Shown one piece after another: positions 21,651-32,135 of a DNA stretch of 64,000 nt; positions within the stretch are counted from its first letter, which is position 1, and each line of letters opens with the position of its first letter. This DNA is from Evernia prunastri (taxonomy: Eukaryota > Ascomycota > Lecanoromycetes > Lecanorales > Parmeliaceae): positions 124,001-188,000 of the forward strand of contig NKYR01000071.1 in assembly GCA_003184365.1 (NCBI GenBank). Direction: 5' to 3'. The position numbers and the translations under genes are program-made. The notes under the pieces were generated by a model, which saw only the letters and a program-made list of their open reading frames with translations, was not told where the DNA came from and searched no databases.

Positions 21651-23165
21651 ATGTCCGTCCTCGAGGAAGCAAAACGGGTGGCGGCAGAATTTGAGTACTC
21701 GCCAGAGGATCTGAATAGAGGGGTGAAGGCATTTATAAGCCAGATGGACGAGGGACTACAAAAGAAAGGGACGTCCATGAGCCAGATACCGACATACGTC
21801 ACGGCTGTTCCCAATGGCACAGAGAAAGGTCTCTATTTAGCGGTTGACCTTGGCGGCACAAATTTTCGAGTCTGCTCCATACAACTCCACGGTAATACTA
21901 CATTCTCCCTCACTCAGTCGAAAGTAGCGATACCGCGAGAGCTGATGGTCGCCAAAACATCCCACGAGCTCTTCTCCTTCCTGGCAAAACAGATCGAGAA
22001 CTTCCTTAGAACGCATCATAACGACCATTTTGAGGCACACCACAGGCGAAGGAAAACTATGAGCTCAGGGGAGGCCTTCAGGGACGAAGAGATATTCCAA
22101 TTGGGGTTCACCTTCAGCTTTCCGGTCAACCAGATTGGCATCAACAGAGGGACACTAGCAAGATGGACAAAAGGATTCGACATTGACGAAGCCGTGGGGC
22201 AGGATGTCTGTGAGCTGCTCCAAAAAGAGATTGATGCTCTTCATTTGCCGGTCAAAGTCGCGGCTTTGGTCAATGACACCGTTGGAACGCTAATGGCACG
22301 GTCATACACATCCCCCGGAAAGACGGGGACCCTCCTCGGTGCCATTTTCGGTACGGGAACGAACGGCGCCTACGTGGAAAAGCTCGACAAAGTCACCAAA
22401 CTCAAGTCGATGGTTGAAAGCGCAGACTATGACAAGTCGACGGGTAACATGATTGTAAATACAGAATGGGGCTCTTTTGACAATCAAATGAGCGTCTTGC
22501 CCAACACGCCCTATGATGAAGCACTGGACCGGGCGACCCCCAACCCCGGAATCCAAATGTTCGAAAAGCGTGTCTCAGGCATGTTCCTGGGCGAGATCCT
22601 GCGAAACGCCATTCTCGCACTAGTGAAAGACCCTAAATGCCAGCTTTTCAAGGATGAACATTCCTCCACCAACGATCTCCACTCTACGACTACGATAGCA
22701 GAGGATTCCGCACTCTACAAGGAGTGGGGGGTCGACACCAGCTTCCTGAGTATTGTTGCGGCAGATACCAGCCCGGGCCTGAAGGTGACACGGCAGGAAC
22801 TGAGCAAAGAATTTGGCGTGGATGCTGCGAGCACGGAGGACGCCGAAGCGGTCAGGCTACTCGCCAACGCTATTGGCAAGCGGTCTGCCCGGCTTAGCGC
22901 ATTGGCGCTTGGAGCGATTGTGATTTCAACAGACAACCATGTTTCTACGGGTGGTGGAGACGACGATGTGGTGGACATTGGTGTTGATGGCAGCTTGGTG
23001 GAATACTATCCAGCGTTCGAAGAATACATTCGGGAAGCGTTCCGGGAAATGCCTGAGATTGGAGCGCAGGGGGAGAAGAGGATTCGGATCGGTATCGCAA
23101 AGGATGGAAGTGGAGTCGGGGCTGCCTTGATTGCTCTCGTGGCAGCGCACAGGGGTGGTGATTGA
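21651..23165 (+). CDS. glkA: glucokinase / hexokinase
   Basis: Intronless, 504 residues. It phosphorylates glucose with ATP as the first step of glycolysis in the cytosol. Visible motifs: AVDLGGTNFRVCSIQL (phosphate-1 loop, about 64-79), LGFTFSFPVNQ and LARWTKGFD (sugar binding), LVNDTVGTL with catalytic Asp209, GAIFGTGTNGAYVEK (phosphate-2), NTEWGSFDNQ, and a C-terminal adenosine loop region. The N-terminus MSVLEEAKRVAAEFEYSPED matches fungal glucokinase-type enzymes better than hexokinase I types. ATG 21651 is the only ATG in the open frame before the conserved domain. A short insertion rich in Arg/His (about 123-145) precedes the sugar-binding motif. The GlkA assignment over a general hexokinase rests on overall resemblance. 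Confidence 0.95.
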   Translation: MSVLEEAKRVAAEFEYSPEDLNRGVKAFISQMDEGLQKKGTSMSQIPTYVTAVPNGTEKGLYLAVDLGGTNFRVCSIQLHGNTTFSLTQSKVAIPRELMVAKTSHELFSFLAKQIENFLRTHHNDHFEAHHRRRKTMSSGEAFRDEEIFQLGFTFSFPVNQIGINRGTLARWTKGFDIDEAVGQDVCELLQKEIDALHLPVKVAALVNDTVGTLMARSYTSPGKTGTLLGAIFGTGTNGAYVEKLDKVTKLKSMVESADYDKSTGNMIVNTEWGSFDNQMSVLPNTPYDEALDRATPNPGIQMFEKRVSGMFLGEILRNAILALVKDPKCQLFKDEHSSTNDLHSTTTIAEDSALYKEWGVDTSFLSIVAADTSPGLKVTRQELSKEFGVDAASTEDAEAVRLLANAIGKRSARLSALALGAIVISTDNHVSTGGGDDDVVDIGVDGSLVEYYPAFEEYIREAFREMPEIGAQGEKRIRIGIAKDGSGVGAALIALVAAHRGGD

Positions 23166-24113
23166 AAAGGTGGCACGTAGCTCTCGTGGCACACCTGAAC
23201 GATAAAGCAAGACGAGGAGAGTAAAGGGAGGAGAGAGCTTGTATTCGATATATGAGTTACTTGCCCTGTTGGTTGGGCTGTGTATTAACGCTTTGGATTG
23301 TGTCTTTTATCACTTCATGTACGACTTCAAATACATACATCTGCCACACAACTGCTTTTCATCTAGGAAACAAGGAAGCAAAGGAAGCATTGTACCCTTG
23401 GAGTATTCTTGGAGTTTTTGATGTGAGGAAGATCAGCGGAGAAAGTAAGAAGCACCGCGACACCATATTGATAATTGTACCAGCGCCATTGGGAATTGAA
23501 CCTAGGTACTCTGACAGTAATAAGTTACGGACTAAAGAGATAAATACCTCGTACCACCAGCAAACACGAGGTGGCGCCAAACCTAACGTGCAGCACTAGC
23601 ACTAGCTTGTTTCATATATACGCAGGGTCAGAGTGCCTTGTATCAAAATGTTATTTTCCCCCCACTACAACAAGCTACGTTATAGAAACAAACATCGGCA
23701 AAAGCTAACCATCATTATATTTCGGACGCCTTCTTTACACTCATCCATGGGTCTCGGACAACAGTCACCTGATATCCACAGAATCGTTGATATAGAAGCT
23801 GGAATAGATAACGACATGGTCATTGAAGCCATTGAGGCCATTAAAATCCTCCGCTGCGGCTAAGTGCAGCTGAAAGGATCCCGAAACACGATAAACTATC
23901 TCCCCAATTCTAATCTTCCCCAACTTTCCCTTCCTCAAAGCGAAAGTCGACTGTACTTCTTTAAATATTCCTGCATATTGCTTTACACCTTTTTATGTGT
24001 CTTGTTGCGCTTGCGCTTTTTCCTGCCAGGGTTCTTTAAGCGCCTCCAGCACTGCAATCTTCAGCCACTTGGCAATATCTGCACCTTTACCTTTTCATCT
24101 GAACAAACGAAAG
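23166..24113. other. intergenic; holds a small tRNA-like repeat remnant
   Basis: No gene. Around 23490-23575 the minus strand contains a B-box-like GGTTCAATTCC and an inverted repeat ACCTCGT...ACGAGGT (23546-23552 with 23566-23572) next to GGCGCC. The rest is leader of the next gene. Confidence 0.4.
23492..23572 (-). repeat. possible tRNA-derived element remnant
   Basis: A B-box match (GGTTCAATTCC on the minus strand, 23502-23492) lies about 45 bp from a perfect 7 bp inverted repeat. The T-stem around the B-box pairs poorly and no A-box is clear, so this is at best a decayed SINE or tRNA pseudogene. Confidence 0.25.
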
Positions 24114-25475
24114 ATGCTCCACCGCATGTCAAGCACTGGCAAGAAGAGGGATTCCATCACCCCTATCGCTCCCAAAAACGCCGGTGAAAAATTCACCTTC
24201 TCCCCCACCCCAGGAAACCTCGACCCCTACACCCACTACGACCAACCCCCCTACTTCGACCTACGAAAATGTCCCTCCATGGCCGCCGTCATCTCCCTGC
24301 GGCACTACCTCTCTCTGACGCGCGATTTGCCAAACGAAATCATCGACATAATTCTCGACCTCGCCGAATACTGGCCGCACACTTCGTCCATCCTCGACAT
24401 GACGACGAGAGTGTACAGCGGCCACATGTGCTACGGCACCTACCCCGCTCGCCCACGGCAAAAACTGGGCAGGTTACTCAGTACGCCGGGGAGTCGACGC
24501 GAGTGGAAGGAAGACGGATTCTTGATCCGAACCCCACCCTTAGGTTGGCATTGTGTCAGCGACGCCGATCTGTCCAAACACCGTGAAACCAAACCGCCAC
24601 CACAACCGTCAGCCCCGAGACCTCGGCCCAAATCCATACCCTTGATCCCCAAGCCTCAACCCCCGACCTGGCTCTCGCCCCGCGGCCTACACCCCGCCCG
24701 CCGCGTCGTCTTCGAGATCCTGAGCCGGGAGGAACGGCTGGAGAACACGCACCGGCCGGGCAGTACCTTCTGCTACGCGGACTCGAAAACTTCCTTCGAC
24801 GCCTGCGTCGACACTATCTCCTTCCCGAAAACGACCAAGAGGTCCATCAACCGGAGCATCGACCCGCTGCTCTGGACCGCCGAGGCCGCCACAAAGGACT
24901 GCCGCACGCAACCGCCCTCGGACGTCTGCTATGCCATCCACCCCAAATCACTAAAACCCTCCTCCACCACCACCTCGTCATCTTCCTCATCACCCTCAAA
25001 GCCATCCTCAAAACCACAATCTTCCAAACCATCATCTTCCAAACCATCATCCTCAAAACCCCCATCTTCAACCCCCCACTCCTCCCCCTCCCCCTCCGGC
25101 ATAACGAAAAACTACACCGCCCACAACAGAAAGGTGGTCCGAACCTGGCGCTACGACGGCGCCGAACGCTGCTACCTACCCACGACCGACCGGGACTACG
25201 GCAGCGAGGACGCGACCGACTTCGTCAAAGGCTTGCGGGAGGGCGACTGCATCGCGCTGTGGGCGCGAGCGAGGAAAAGCGGCGGCGGCGGCGGCGGCGG
25301 CAGCGGGGATGACCACCAGCAGCACCAGCATCAACAGCAGCAGCAGCATCAACAGCAACAGCAGCAGCAGCAGGCGGCAAGGAGGAGAGGCGGCCCGCCG
25401 GGTGAGCAAGCGGGGAGCGGGGCGTGGTGCAATGTCGTGGATCGGGTGGCGATTCATGTGTTCTGGGCTGTTTGA
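24114..25475 (+). CDS. uncharacterised protein with F-box-like segment and low-complexity tail
   Basis: Single-exon, 453 residues, starting MLHRMSSTGKKRDS at the first ATG after the leader. An LPNEIIDIILDLAEYW segment (about 75-90) resembles an F-box or 2EXR-type start. Mid-protein blocks LGWHCVSDADLSKH, RRVVFEILSREERL and a C-terminal AHNRKVVRTWRYDGAERCYL, followed by DFVKGLREGDCIALWARA, look like a folded domain conserved in fungal hypotheticals. These are separated by Ser/Pro/Lys linkers (about 285-330). The C-terminus carries a polyglycine run of eight and a Gln/His tract before a final NVVDRVAIHVFWAV. The trinucleotide repeats (GGC, CAG/CAA) are likely length-polymorphic. Function unknown; no catalytic motif recognised. 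Confidence 0.75.
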   Translation: MLHRMSSTGKKRDSITPIAPKNAGEKFTFSPTPGNLDPYTHYDQPPYFDLRKCPSMAAVISLRHYLSLTRDLPNEIIDIILDLAEYWPHTSSILDMTTRVYSGHMCYGTYPARPRQKLGRLLSTPGSRREWKEDGFLIRTPPLGWHCVSDADLSKHRETKPPPQPSAPRPRPKSIPLIPKPQPPTWLSPRGLHPARRVVFEILSREERLENTHRPGSTFCYADSKTSFDACVDTISFPKTTKRSINRSIDPLLWTAEAATKDCRTQPPSDVCYAIHPKSLKPSSTTTSSSSSSPSKPSSKPQSSKPSSSKPSSSKPPSSTPHSSPSPSGITKNYTAHNRKVVRTWRYDGAERCYLPTTDRDYGSEDATDFVKGLREGDCIALWARARKSGGGGGGGSGDDHQQHQHQQQQQHQQQQQQQQAARRRGGPPGEQAGSGAWCNVVDRVAIHVFWAV

Positions 25476-26330
25476 AGGGAAGCGGATGGCCATGGGGAGC
25501 GAATAGGGTGGGACGGGGTGGGATCTGGGTGCTGGTAACCCATCTGCTTTTTATCATTTGGTGCGGGTTGAGCTTCGAGGGGCGAGAAGGAGAGGAGGTC
25601 ACACAGCGAGTTAGATCCAGTCTCGAGATACCATGCATGCAGAACCATCTACTATCACCATTGTTTTGTTCAAGAAAACGCAGAGCAGAGGGCTCCGCGA
25701 GAGGTTGATTTCATTCAGGAGTAGGTAAAGCAGACGCCACGTTGACAACGCGCTTTCAAGAACCAGCTAAAACTTCCAAAGGAACCCCAAACCACCCCCC
25801 CCAGATCGAGACCGGACAAGGTAGGTCGTGCGTGGTTTCCCGCCAGGCTGATGCGGATGTGGATGCGGGATGTTGATTTGGGTCGGGTCGGGTCGGGAGC
25901 ATGGATGTATGTATGTATGCTGCGTGGTAATGATATGGGTTGGGTTGGGTTGGGTTGGGAGGATAGGTTTTTACGGGGAAAAAAATTGCAAAGGCGGGTG
26001 GAGGAAGGGGGTGTGGAGGGAGGGAGGGAGGGAGAGGCGCTACGCTTTTGGTAAGAGGCGGCCAGAGCAGGAAGCTTCTCCTGGCTGAAGCGGCGGTTGC
26101 TTTTGTTTTTGTGTTATAATAGTCATAGCTAGTAGGTGTGGTCTTTATACAGAGATGATGAAGACCCGGAACAGAACAGCCCCCCTGGCCTCCCCCAACC
26201 CTCTCAACCCCATTCTCACCCCTCACCCCCTCACCCCCCAAAGGCAACTCAAACGGCCTCCTCTCAACCCCAACCCGCGAACCCCACCACCCCTCACCCC
26301 CAACCCAAAGGCACCACAAACGGCCTCCTC
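25476..26330. other. intergenic between convergent genes, G/T-rich microsatellites
   Basis: Contains GGGTC and GGGTT runs (25875-25965), ATGT repeats and GGGA repeats, all with G-quadruplex potential. It also holds the first copy of a 67 bp duplication (26238-26343). No gene seen. Confidence 0.5.
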
Positions 26331-26343
26331 TCAACCCCAACCC
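26238..26343. repeat. 67 bp-spaced direct repeat at the 3' end of the DUF3433 gene
   Basis: CCAAAGGCA..(C/A)AAACGGCCTC continuing CTCTCAACCCCAACCC occurs at 26238-26276 and again at 26305-26343. The second copy contains the stop codon (26331-26333) of the DUF3433 gene, so the 3' end was duplicated downstream. Confidence 0.75.
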
Positions 26344-29300
26344 TCAACCCCCAAGAACCCTCCGTAGCCAAACCTCCACTCCTCCGGCCACGGCTCGTCC
26401 CTGACCTGTTCCCCGACGAGTCCGCTGCCGCCGAACAGCGCCAGCGCGCCGGCCATGGTTTCCGCCAGCACGGCTTTCGGCACGGGTCGCGGCTGACGGG
26501 CATAATACGCCGCCGCGACTGCGACGTTGAGTAATAGTAAAATGACGGTGAGGAGGAACATGGAGGGGGACATGAAGACGCGGGTGCGGGGCACGAGGAG
26601 GGTCCCTGGGACGGTGGAGCCCGGGGGCGCGGGGACGAAAGCGGACGGGCGCAGGCTGAGGATGATGGGGAAGAGGTGCTGGAGGAGGTCTGCGACGACG
26701 GGGGCGACGGCTTCGAAAGGCGGCGCGGGGAGCGAGGGGTCGATGAGTGCGGGCGAGTTGGTGAGCGCTTTGATGAGGAACCCGGGCCAGGTGTTTCTCG
26801 TGTCGTCGTTGCTCCACTGGGGGTTCTGGTTGTTGAACGGGGCGTCGAAGGCGACGAATAGGTTGCTCAGGAGCGAGGCAAGGGAGCTGCTGTTGGTTAC
26901 AGAGACATTTGTGGACATTTCACTCTTGCGCTCGTAGTTTGCCACGCGGCCATTGGTGGTGACCTCGACTTCATACAGGGCGGTGAACAAAGTGGACTCG
27001 CAGGTCATCCAGGTGGAAGAGGTGAGTATACTATCGACGCCTTCGACTTCGGCGTAGAGCTCGGCTCTCAGAGAGCCCATGGCGAGGGTACTGCCGCAAA
27101 TGTCGCGCTCGCCCTGGCTCGCATTGGCTAAGCTCGGACCTAATGGCGCGAGTATTTCCATGGCAGCGTTCGTCTTGCTCCGAGAATCGTAGAATGTTTC
27201 CCACTTGCGGTAACAATATACATTGTTCTGGTTCACAGAGATCTGGGGTTCACCTATTCCGTTGTCGGGCAAGGCGATATATGCTGGATCATCCCATGTC
27301 TGGTTTGTGCAGACCACGTTGAGGCCGAAGCCGGGAGTGACAGCCCTGTAGGATTGGACATCCCCTAATGGCGATGTCGTGTTGATTTGGAAAGGAAGGA
27401 AATATATATCCCGTGAAACCCAAGCAGGGAGAGAAGCTGCGTGACTAAAGTTGGCTGCCGCAATGTACAGATGATCGAAGCTTGATGTCTCGGAAGGAAT
27501 CTGACTGATCGATGGTGAGAAAGACTTCAAGAATGTATCACCGTATTCGATGATCGCAATGCGCGGCTGCAGTAGGGCGTTCATGACAATAGCCAACACA
27601 TTAGCAGAGAGGCCGACAGCACAAACAGCCACGAGGAGGAAATGGCGAGCTTTCAAAGCTCGCCAAATGGTCAACTGCGGTGGTAGCGACGTATATCTGA
27701 GATCCATTGATTGAGAAGCCTTTGCTTTCCCGCCCCTGAGTGCCTCAAAAGGTTTCAATAGGCACAACTTTCTATTGAGCAGGGTCCAAAAGGGCTCGAG
27801 CAGCGTTGCAAAGAGGACCGGGATATAATTAAGCGCGATTTGAGAGACTATTGGGTTGTTGGATGGTACGTCGAGTCCGTTCAAATGATGGATACAGAGA
27901 CGCAGGACCACGACGACGACCAAAGCTGACACGAGCACCACAACGAACGTCATCCCGACAGCATATCCCATCAAAAATGGTAACACTGGCTTATCATTGG
28001 CGTCTTTGCCTAACTTGGCGGCAGGACCCCTTGAGCTAGTAGAAGATAGTGGCTGTTCCCTCACGGAGCTGTCCACACGAAGTCTTCCGTCTCTCAGAAT
28101 CAGTCTTGGCTCACCAGCTTCTGGTCTCAGCTTCTCAACGCATGCCGGGATTTGCGAATCGTTCTGGATTATCTCACAAACACTACTGAGCGACGCTGGG
28201 TCTTTGCGAAGCTCGCTTCGACGATTCCAGCTAAAGAGTAGAAGTAGCGAGGTTAATAATGCTACTATTCCTAAGCACGACTCGAGGATTATAGCCAACG
28301 TTCGGAGCACTGCTATAGCATTTGTGACCCCAGATATTGTCCCGGCGACTTCATTGGACGTCGCATTGGACGTCGAAGTACTTGTAGAAAAAAGGCTATT
28401 CACAGCCAGAGCAAAGAGCAACTTGTATGCGCTGTCTAGGCTTGTCGCGAGCACACTAGCGTTCAAATACGCATCTGTAGCGAGTTGGGAGGAGCCGATG
28501 GCAAAGACGATCATGTTATCAAATACATCCGTGATTCCTCGAATATCAAGCTGGGTTGTATCGATCAATTGTGTTGTTTCGTTGATGTCCCCTTTAAGCT
28601 GGTTCGTATTCGATTGCTGCGGTCCATTCTGGTTTGGAGATCTGCTCATCACAATGGACTCAAACGTGGAAACATCAAACGTTGTGTTCGACAGCTGCCG
28701 CGGTGGCGCCAAGGGTCTGACCTCCCAGACAGTCATGTTTGGTGTGGTGAATGTCACATTGACAGACTGAATAGAATAGGACGGCTCACAGAAAAGCACC
28801 GTCTTCTCCCAGTAAGAGGCCCAGGGAGTCGCGGATTCTTCGGTCGACCAAGCATATGAATTTTGTAATTGCAAAGGCTTCCGATCTGGAGCAGGTTCGG
28901 AGTTCTTGAACGAGAATGCCATGAGCGCTTCGGATGTGTTGCCGCTAGCACAAATAGTCCGGTAAAACGACGAGAACAAGCTGGTGCTATCTGGCATCGT
29001 TCCGTCAATGTCAATCTCTTCAACCACGCATCCTTTCCTACTGTCATATGTGACGCCGTGGGAGTCATTACCGACCAAGGCAGGCTGGCAGTCGAGGCTT
29101 GAACTGAACATTGAGGTCTGAGCAGTCCAATTGCTCTGAAAAAATGCTGACCCCATCTGGTGGTCCACTTGAAGGGTATGAAAGCGGCGTCCCGCGTCGT
29201 AAAACTTGGCAGCTTCTGATCCAGCCATAGGGTACTGTATGCATTCATCATAAAACCGCGGTTGAAAGACGAGCTCTGCTTTGATACGGGCAAAAGGCTG

Positions 29301-29993
29301 GCTGTATGGGTTACACCTGTGGCTGCAGAATGAGTGACAATGCGGTACTCAAACACTGCGCCGCTGAGTGGTGTGATTCCACAGAAGACTATTGTCGACA
29401 CGAAACATGCAATGACCACACTCCAGTGTCTGCGAGGATGATCAGTAACGTAATTATCTCAGGAGTTGTGCTGCCCACCTCAATTGGATTGCTCTGATGG
29501 GAGGCACGAGTTCAAGATCGAAAGGGTAGTGGAGAAAGATCGAGTTGGCCGGCGAAGCCCCTTCGGCTTTTGACATTTGGAAGTACGCTTCGAGCCGTTT
29601 GGTATCCAAAGCAATCCACGCCCATATCATACTGTATGTGACAGCAAGGACCGTAGGGAGGTAAAAGTAGGTGAAAGTCATGAGATTTGTGGAGTCATGC
29701 TGGGCGAAGACAATGCCGCCATGACGACGGCTTTCGTTGGAGAGATACTCGAAGGTAGCCATCAGTACAAGCGGGAAAGCTGTAAGGCATCCTAGCAATG
29801 GCGCGCGCAAGGTTACAGGTCTCCAGGATGGATCCAGTACTACTGCTAACGGAAGTTAGGGTATGAGACAACACAGGCAAGCGCACGTACCTTGAGGCTT
29901 TCTGTTACCCAGACGGGCGGAGAGAAAAGCCCGGAGCCTATAGAGCCGCTGCCAGGCATTGCTGACCCTCTCCGTCTCCATTGAATGAGCCAT
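26331..29993 (-). CDS. DUF3433-family polytopic membrane protein, one frame break
   Basis: Minus strand: exon 1 29993-29891 (MAHSMETERVSNAWQRLY), exon 2 from 29842 or 29839 to 29479, exon 3 from 29429 to the stop at 26331. Exon 2 carries WRPVTLRAPLLGCLTAFPLV and TYFYLPTVLAVTYSMIWAWI, then YPFDLELVPPIRAIQLR, the standard first DUF3433 unit. A second unit lies further on (PQLTIWRALKARHFLLVAVC). Between them is a large ectodomain with several NxS/T sites, and further membrane segments (LALSTLAI-type at about 28300, FLMGYAVGMTFVVVLVSALV). The C-terminal membrane segment MFLLTVILLLLNVAVAAAYY is followed by a short tail. Near 29120-29200 the conserved reading shifts frame: LWLDQKLPSFTTRDAAFIPF is in one frame, SNWTAQTSMFSSSLDCQPAL in the next, with no usable intron. 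Function of DUF3433 proteins is unknown. Confidence 0.8.
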
Positions 29994-31119
29994 GATAGAG
30001 CTTCAATGCCCGAATTCTGGTATCATGGAATGGCAGATCATATCCGGGAACAATGATAGAATACAGCGCCTTGGTCTCAGGCAGGGAATAGTATCTGAGA
30101 TATTGAGCAATTCGAGAAGTTAATGAGAAGATTGCGACTTCTGAGCTGGAGGCTGGCGAGGGATTGATAAGACTCAAATACTGGTGGGCGCGATGAGAAC
30201 CGACTGCACAGCCCGGTGAGACGGAGACGGCGCGACCCATCGTGCGCAATCCGCATCTTAATTATCTTGAGGGGGTGAAGTGCAGCGAGCAGAGAGCAAG
30301 ATCTGCAGAGAAAGGCGAAGCGTTGAAGGATGGATGTAACCATGCTCTTCTTTTTAGGTTTGCGCACCCGCTGCGGAGGAACTGAAACATCAGATGCATG
30401 AGTAGCAGGCTGAAAGATAGAAGACGCCGTATGCCTGAAATAGAGTCCGTGGACGTAGTATACCGGGTAGAGTACCGAGTCGTATCCAAGACTTCGGATT
30501 GAAAGAAGGAGCAGAAGGCTGAACGGCAAAGCAGAGGACATCATCCGCTAGTTCGGTTAAGGAAAAATTTGCGCGAGATGGCGCTTCAGAGCAATGACCT
30601 GGATCAGCGTGAAATGTCGCGACCGGTCTAGATATACTGACAAATCATTTACTGGATCTGCAGGCTGCCATTTTTGAGCTGAAAATGCTGTCTGCTTGCG
30701 TCTAATCAGAGCGGCTCGTCAGGGTCTGTCTCCCGTGTTCGACGTGACTGGCAGGGGCGGGTATGTATCGTGGCAGCAGCTGCAAAGGACAAGTGAGGCA
30801 GACTGGCTAGATTGATGGTTGAGCACATCATGGATTTGCACACTGATAGGTATGATATCCGCTGGTAAGCTACCGACAGGTCTGTTTGCTAGAGTAGCAG
30901 CGGGAGGCATCGAAAACCACACCCCACCGCAGCCTTATCGCCAACTGGAGGCTAGGCCCCATCCAGCCTAGAGCATGAAGTCATCAGGGTCTCCTCCAAC
31001 TTTCGAACCGAAACCTGACAGGAGGGGCAATACGTAAACAATTGCACCTCCTCCTTCCCCCCACTCCATTCCTATCTCACCCAACCACCTACACATCAGA
31101 CGCAAAGCAGCCAGCAAAC
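29994..31119. other. divergent upstream region DUF3433 gene / LEA-like gene
   Basis: Minus-strand ORF 30077-30544 begins with a hydrophobic stretch but does not join in frame to the DUF3433 exons and shows no domain. Treated as intergenic, holding both promoters. Confidence 0.4.
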
Positions 31120-31838
31120 ATGGTCAAAGTATTAGAAAACCGTGCCGTCGACCTCGACATCGTTCCCGGATCCAAAGACGGCGGCGAACTCAAAGATCAA
31201 GCAGATGCTATCACGTACCTTGAGCCCCACCCCCACTCTTGCTGCGCTATCCTACGAAGGACAGATAATAGAAGTAGTCACTGACTGTTTCTACTCCTTT
31301 ATGCTCCAGGGGTCAAGCAACGCAGAACCTCCCTCCCGAAGCCCGCCAGCGAGTCGAAGGTGTCACGCAAGGCGCGACCGGTGTTGGCGCCGACGCTCTC
31401 CAGACCGTCGGCGGGGGCGTGAAAGGCGTCGTCGATACAGCCGGGAATACCGTACGTCTCCTCCTATTCCCTTCCCTTCCCATCCAACCCCAAAATACCA
31501 TCTGCACCTCACGCTCACAACACCACTAACGACATGTTCTCGGCATCCAGGTCGGGACCCTCGGCGGCGGCCTCAGCGACACCGTCAGCGGCGTAGCGGG
31601 CGGACTGGGCAAGGTCGCCTCGGGCGCCGGACAGACCGCCGCGGCGCCGTTCACGGCTGCGGAGACGAAAGAGGGCGGCGAGGGAGGAGCGGCCGACTCG
31701 GCGAAAGGCGCGGCGGATTCGGCGGTGGAGACTGCGGGCGAGGCTGGGGGGAAGGCGTCCGAGGCCGCCGGGAGCGCGAAGGATACGGTGGGGAACGCGG
31801 CGGGGGAGGGTCAGAAGAAGCTTGGGCTGTCGGAGTAG
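31120..31838 (+). CDS. small Ala/Gly-rich LEA-like protein
   Basis: Three exons (31120-31214, 31310-31451, 31551-31838) give 174 residues beginning MVKVLENRAVDLDIVPG. After a short acidic start the chain is almost wholly low-complexity: GVTQGATGVGADALQTVGGG, then VKGVVDTAGNTVGTLGGGL, and a C-terminal run of roughly 11-residue A/G/K/E/D units (SAKGAADSAVETAGEAGGK, ASEAAGSAKDTVGNAAGEG) ending QKKLGLSE. The repeats resemble group 3 LEA or hydrophilin-type sequences, linked in other organisms to desiccation and stress tolerance. No signal peptide or membrane segment. Assignment is by composition only; a structural or phase-separating role is equally possible. All splice junctions are GT-AG and the frame closes exactly. 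Confidence 0.75.
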
Positions 31839-32135
31839 AAGGGACGTGGAGCGGTTCTCGACGGGGTTTCTCCTTTGCGATAAACATATGACATTCCACA
31901 TATGGGCAGTGGCCCGGACATGGAACAATTTGTAGGTAACTCTGTGGGCTCGAATGCTTCGAAAAGGACGGTTTCCTGTCCCAGAACGTCATCAATTCTT
32001 TAGTCTAGGTACATTCATCACTTGCCATCCCCTGGTATCATCACCGATACTCTGCGCTCCATTCCCCCAGCGCACACCGTAGCAAAAACACCCACGCACC
32101 AGTCCCACTCTCCGCCGTCGCAACCCACCTAATCA
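31839..32135. other. short intergenic, convergent genes
   Basis: 3' ends of the LEA-like and cyanamide hydratase genes face each other here. Nothing else seen. Confidence 0.5.

Noticed and set aside
25875..25965. Telomere-like GGGTT repeats
   Set aside because: The unit is GGGTT/GGGTC, not TTAGGG, and genes lie on both sides; treated as a microsatellite.
28754..29180. Continuation of the upstream DUF3433 frame beyond the frame break
   Set aside because: After about AAFIPF the sequence loses family resemblance while the other frame gains it; the open stretch is probably chance.
30077..30544. 155-codon minus-strand ORF with hydrophobic start, upstream of the DUF3433 gene
   Set aside because: It does not join in frame to exon 1 (ATG 29993) and shows no domain; the gene is complete without it.
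31142..31891. 249-codon ORF overlapping the LEA-like gene in another frame
   Set aside because: Arg-rich out-of-frame shadow of a GC-rich gene; the chosen frame closes exactly over three exons.
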